From Microplitis mediator (lineage: Eukaryota > Arthropoda > Insecta > Hymenoptera > Braconidae), in NCBI RefSeq assembly GCF_029852145.1, contig NC_079977.1, positions 20,586,781 through 20,650,780 of the forward strand: a stretch of 64,000 nt of DNA. Reading direction: 5' to 3'. The notes beneath the pieces are model-generated. The model had not been told where the DNA came from. It ran no database searches and worked only from the letters and a program-made list of their open reading frames with translations. Positions 60,985-64,000 of this stretch are shown piece by piece. Made by a program: the position numbers and the translations under genes. Position 1 is the stretch's first letter. Each line of letters begins with the position of its first letter.

Positions 60985-61994
60985 AAAAAATTATCAAAAT
61001 TAATTATAATGGTTTTTGATCATTATTAATCAATATAAGCTTCTAAAGCTTGAAATATTCATCTGAAGGAAAAAGTAATGGAATACTTTTTTATGCAGAA
61101 TTTGAAGGGCAACAAAAAAGATCTGATTGTTTTCTTTGATATTTTCAATATTTAGAAAGTAATTATAATTTTAAAGATTTGAAATTATCAAAATTAATTA
61201 TAACGGTTTTTGATCATTATTAGTCTATATAAGCTTCTAAAGCTTAAAATATTAATCTGACGAAAAAGGTAATAGAATACTTTTTTATGGAGAATTTAAA
61301 GGGCAACAAAAAAGGTTTGAGTGTATACTTTTATATTTTCAATATTTAGCTAGTATTTGTAATTTTAAAGATCTGAAATCATCTAAATGAACTATAATAG
61401 TTTTTGATCATTATTAATCTATAAAAGCTTTTAAGGCTTAAAATATTCATCTGACGAAGAAAATAATAGAATACTTTCTTATGGAGAATTTGAAGGGCAA
61501 CAAAAAAGGTCTGATTATTTTCTTCGATATTTTCAATATTTAGCAAGTATTTGTAATTTCAAAGATTTGAAATTATCAAAATTAATTATAATGGTTTTTG
61601 ATCATTATTAATCTATAAAAGCTTTTTAAGCTTAAAATATTCATCTGACGAAGTTAATAATGAAATATTTTTTTATGGAGAATTTGAAGGGCAACAAAAA
61701 AGGTCTGATTATTTTCTTCGATATTTTCAATATTTAGAAAGTAATTATAATTTTGAAGATTTGAAGTTATCAAACTTAATTATAATAGAGTTTTTGATCA
61801 TTATTAATCTATATAAGCTTCTAAAGCTTGAAATATTCATCTGACAAAAAAAGTAATAGAATACGTTTTTATAGAGAATTTAAAGGGCAATAAAAACGGT
61901 CTGATTGTATTTTTTGATATTTTCAATATTTAGAAGGTAATTATAATTTTAAAGATTTGAAATTATCAAAATTAATTATAATGGTTTTTGATCG
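60985..61994 (+). repeat. Tandem repeat, 194 bp period, five units
   Basis: GTTTTTGATCATTATTA recurs at 61012, 61206, 61400, 61594 and 61790, with a final partial at 61984: steps of 194, 194, 194, 196 and 194. Each unit also has AAGCTT(C/T)TAAAGCTT, a small palindrome, and GAAGGGCAACAAAAAAGG. Confidence 0.92.
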
Positions 61995-62680
61995 CATTTC
62001 TCCAACTTCCAAAATTCAGTTTAAGAACATTTCCTTAATAAAAAAAATAATAATAACTTAAAATCTCAAATAAACAGAACACTTGAAAGAAAATTTTTTT
62101 TAATAAAAAAAAAAGTTAAGAAAATTTTGTCCACCCCCTCATTTCACAGAGACCATACGTCCGAGTCGAATTGTCAGGTCTTTTTTCTCCTTTTTTTCCT
62201 CTTTTCTTCATATTATATATATAGATATATAATTCTTAAAAGTCACTTTGAATCTTTGGCATCGGGTTTAGTAGTTTGTTAGTAGAATACAGGAAACGAT
62301 AAATTTAAAAAAAAAAAAAAAACATTTAAAGTGTTCTGGATCTAGACAGAGACTTAACTCGAGACTTGTGCACTAGAAAATGAACCAGCAAGGAGCCAAC
62401 CCCCTTGTGTGGATGCAACCGGTACACCCTCATTTCTTTTGATGCAAAAAAAAAAAGAAAGAAAAAAGATAAATAAATATAAAGTCAATGTGCTATGCAG
62501 TCGTTTAGATTAGGACGTTATACATTTTTGTGTAATATGATGACGTTTTAAGATATTTAAATAGAAATTTTTTTTTATCACTAATAATAGACTGGAGTGA
62601 TGTTAATTATTTTACGAAGCGAGAACACTTTTTTTTTTTTTTATTATAGAAAATGATTTTATTCAACGGGTAGAATATTT
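61995..62680. other. Unique stretch, no gene recognised
   Basis: The segment at 62130-62520 is more complex than its surroundings (ACCATACGTCCGAGTCG, GTGTGGATGCAACCGG). No frame or RNA fold is evident to me. Confidence 0.3.
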
Positions 62681-63540
62681 ACGGGTTGAAAATTTTTTTT
62701 GGGGCTTTGTATGAATGGAGAAACACTCCGATGATCTTAGAGGGGTTAAAAAAATTTTTTGAGAATTTAAGAGTTTGAAATTTGAAAAAGTCAATTTTTT
62801 GATGACTGACGATATTTTTGATGAAAAATTGGAAATTTGGGATTGAAATAATTTTTTTAGAAGCTTTGCGTTAATGGAGTAGCTTCTAGACATCACGAGG
62901 AAGGTGAAAAAAAATATTCTGATAATTTACTAGAGTTTAAAAATCAAAAAAATCGATTTTTTAAGAATATGGCGCCCAAATCGATGAAAAAATCGCAAAA
63001 ATCAGAATTCACGGTCGAAATAAAATTTTTTTTTCAATCTTTGTCAATTAGAAATACTTGAGGTATCAAATCGAGGCTTGAAATAAATAATCTGATGATT
63101 TATTGAAGGTTGAAAATGTGAAAAATCAATTTTTTCAAACTTTGGCGCCCTAATTGATGAACAAAATCGAAATTTCGGGCTGAAATAATTTTTTTACTCA
63201 CTTTGAATTCTCAGAGCAGTTTCACGGCATCAAAAGAAGAGACAAAAAAAATAATCTCATCACTTATTGGAGTTTAAAAATAGAAAAAACTCAATTTTTC
63301 CAAACTGCGACGTTCTAATCGACGAAATTTGACCTAAAATTCACTAATTGTTAGTTTCCAAAAATTTTTTTCTGAATTTTTATCAATTAAGGAGACTCTA
63401 AATATCCAAAAGAATGTAAAAAAAAATTATTAATATATATGTTCATATTTAAAATAAAAGAAATCGAATTTTCCTACCGTTGCGTTCAATATTTCATTCG
63501 AGAATTCCGAAATATTGATTTTAAAAATAACAAAAAATTT
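62681..63540. repeat. Diverged tandem repeat, about 165 bp period
   Basis: Five units marked by GAAATAATTTTTTTAGAAGC-like starts near 62690, 62846, 63017, 63182 and 63358, each followed by GGAG/AGAG text and a TCAATTTTTT(C/G) block. Confidence 0.65.
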
Positions 63541-64000
63541 TTTTTACAAACGTCATAAATTTGCACGGTCAAAACTCACATCATCATTCATGTTAAGAAA
63601 TATATAAATATATACTCAACTCATTCTTTGAATTGTTAGCAATAAAAGTAGCGAAATATTTCAATCGAAAATTTCAAAAATCTGAATAGATCTAAAATTA
63701 CACGGATTTTAAAATTTTCTTATGATTCGTCACAACATAAGTGCCAGATTGACCCAAAAAAGAGTTGGAAGCTGTTCCAGATTATCTTAAAAGCGACTTT
63801 CATTGTAAAATTTCAAAAAATTTATGAAATAATAATTCTTTTTCACCTCAAGTATCTCAATTGTAAAAATATAATGAAAAATAAAAATATCAATGGACTT
63901 AACAGAATTTATAGTGTCGGCTTGTGATTTATTGCCTTCTTTGAGTGGTTAGTAGAGTCCTCATATTTTTATTCTTCGCTTCTATCTATCATTATTGTAA
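63541..64000. other. Window end, no feature recognised
   Basis: Unique AT-rich sequence; nothing supportable. Confidence 0.4.

Overview
The window is strongly AT-rich eukaryotic DNA with no convincing protein-coding gene. Translated frames of 60-127 residues occur in all six frames. They lack recognisable domains, run through repeats, or are read out of transposon arms, which is what chance gives at this composition. The style (TIR elements with TA duplications, AT foldback elements, GT microsatellite with a typical insect repeat flank, an R1/jockey-like LINE scrap) suggests an insect, perhaps a hymenopteran. That is inference only.

The left two thirds (about 0.18-42.2 kb) carry the most interesting structure: 32 copies, plus a few degenerate ones, of a module of about 57 bp, all in one orientation. 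On the plus strand each reads roughly GTCT..GTRTGAGAAG, about 13 nt, GCCAYCTAGYGG, 7-8 nt, GGAACTAA, usually preceded by an AAATTTATT-like tract. The central box on the minus strand, CCGCTAGRTGGC, resembles the CTCF core of animals, and the AGTTCC box 7-8 nt before it sits where CTCF's upstream half-motif would lie. Spacers between modules are mostly unrelated to each other, and once transposon insertions are subtracted the modules recur roughly every 0.6-1.2 kb. Several blocks were duplicated locally (2.1-4.1 with 5.8-7.1 kb; 8.3-11.3 with 15.1-17.1 kb; 27.6-31.9 with 32.7-38.8 kb). The array probably grew by segmental duplication while the module alone was preserved. It already begins at the left edge, so it may extend beyond the window.

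The array stops at 42.2 kb. About 0.6 kb further right is a short, more complex segment (42.75-42.98 kb) with weak promoter and splice-donor signals on the minus strand. The array could therefore lie in the first intron of a leftward transcript; this is speculative.

Transposons of at least eight TIR/foldback families are inserted between modules, never through an intact one: the CCCGGGTC family (0.56, 4.1, 25.0, 34.0 kb), the TAGGGG..CCCCTA family (9.3, 29.8, 47.1, 50.5 kb), AT-palindromic TACCCG elements (23.5, 43.9 kb), and others, some nested three deep. From 43 to 64 kb the window is repeat-dominated: foldbacks, then tandem arrays with periods near 335, 190, 21, 345, 194 and 165 bp, separated by short unique stretches in which I recognise nothing.
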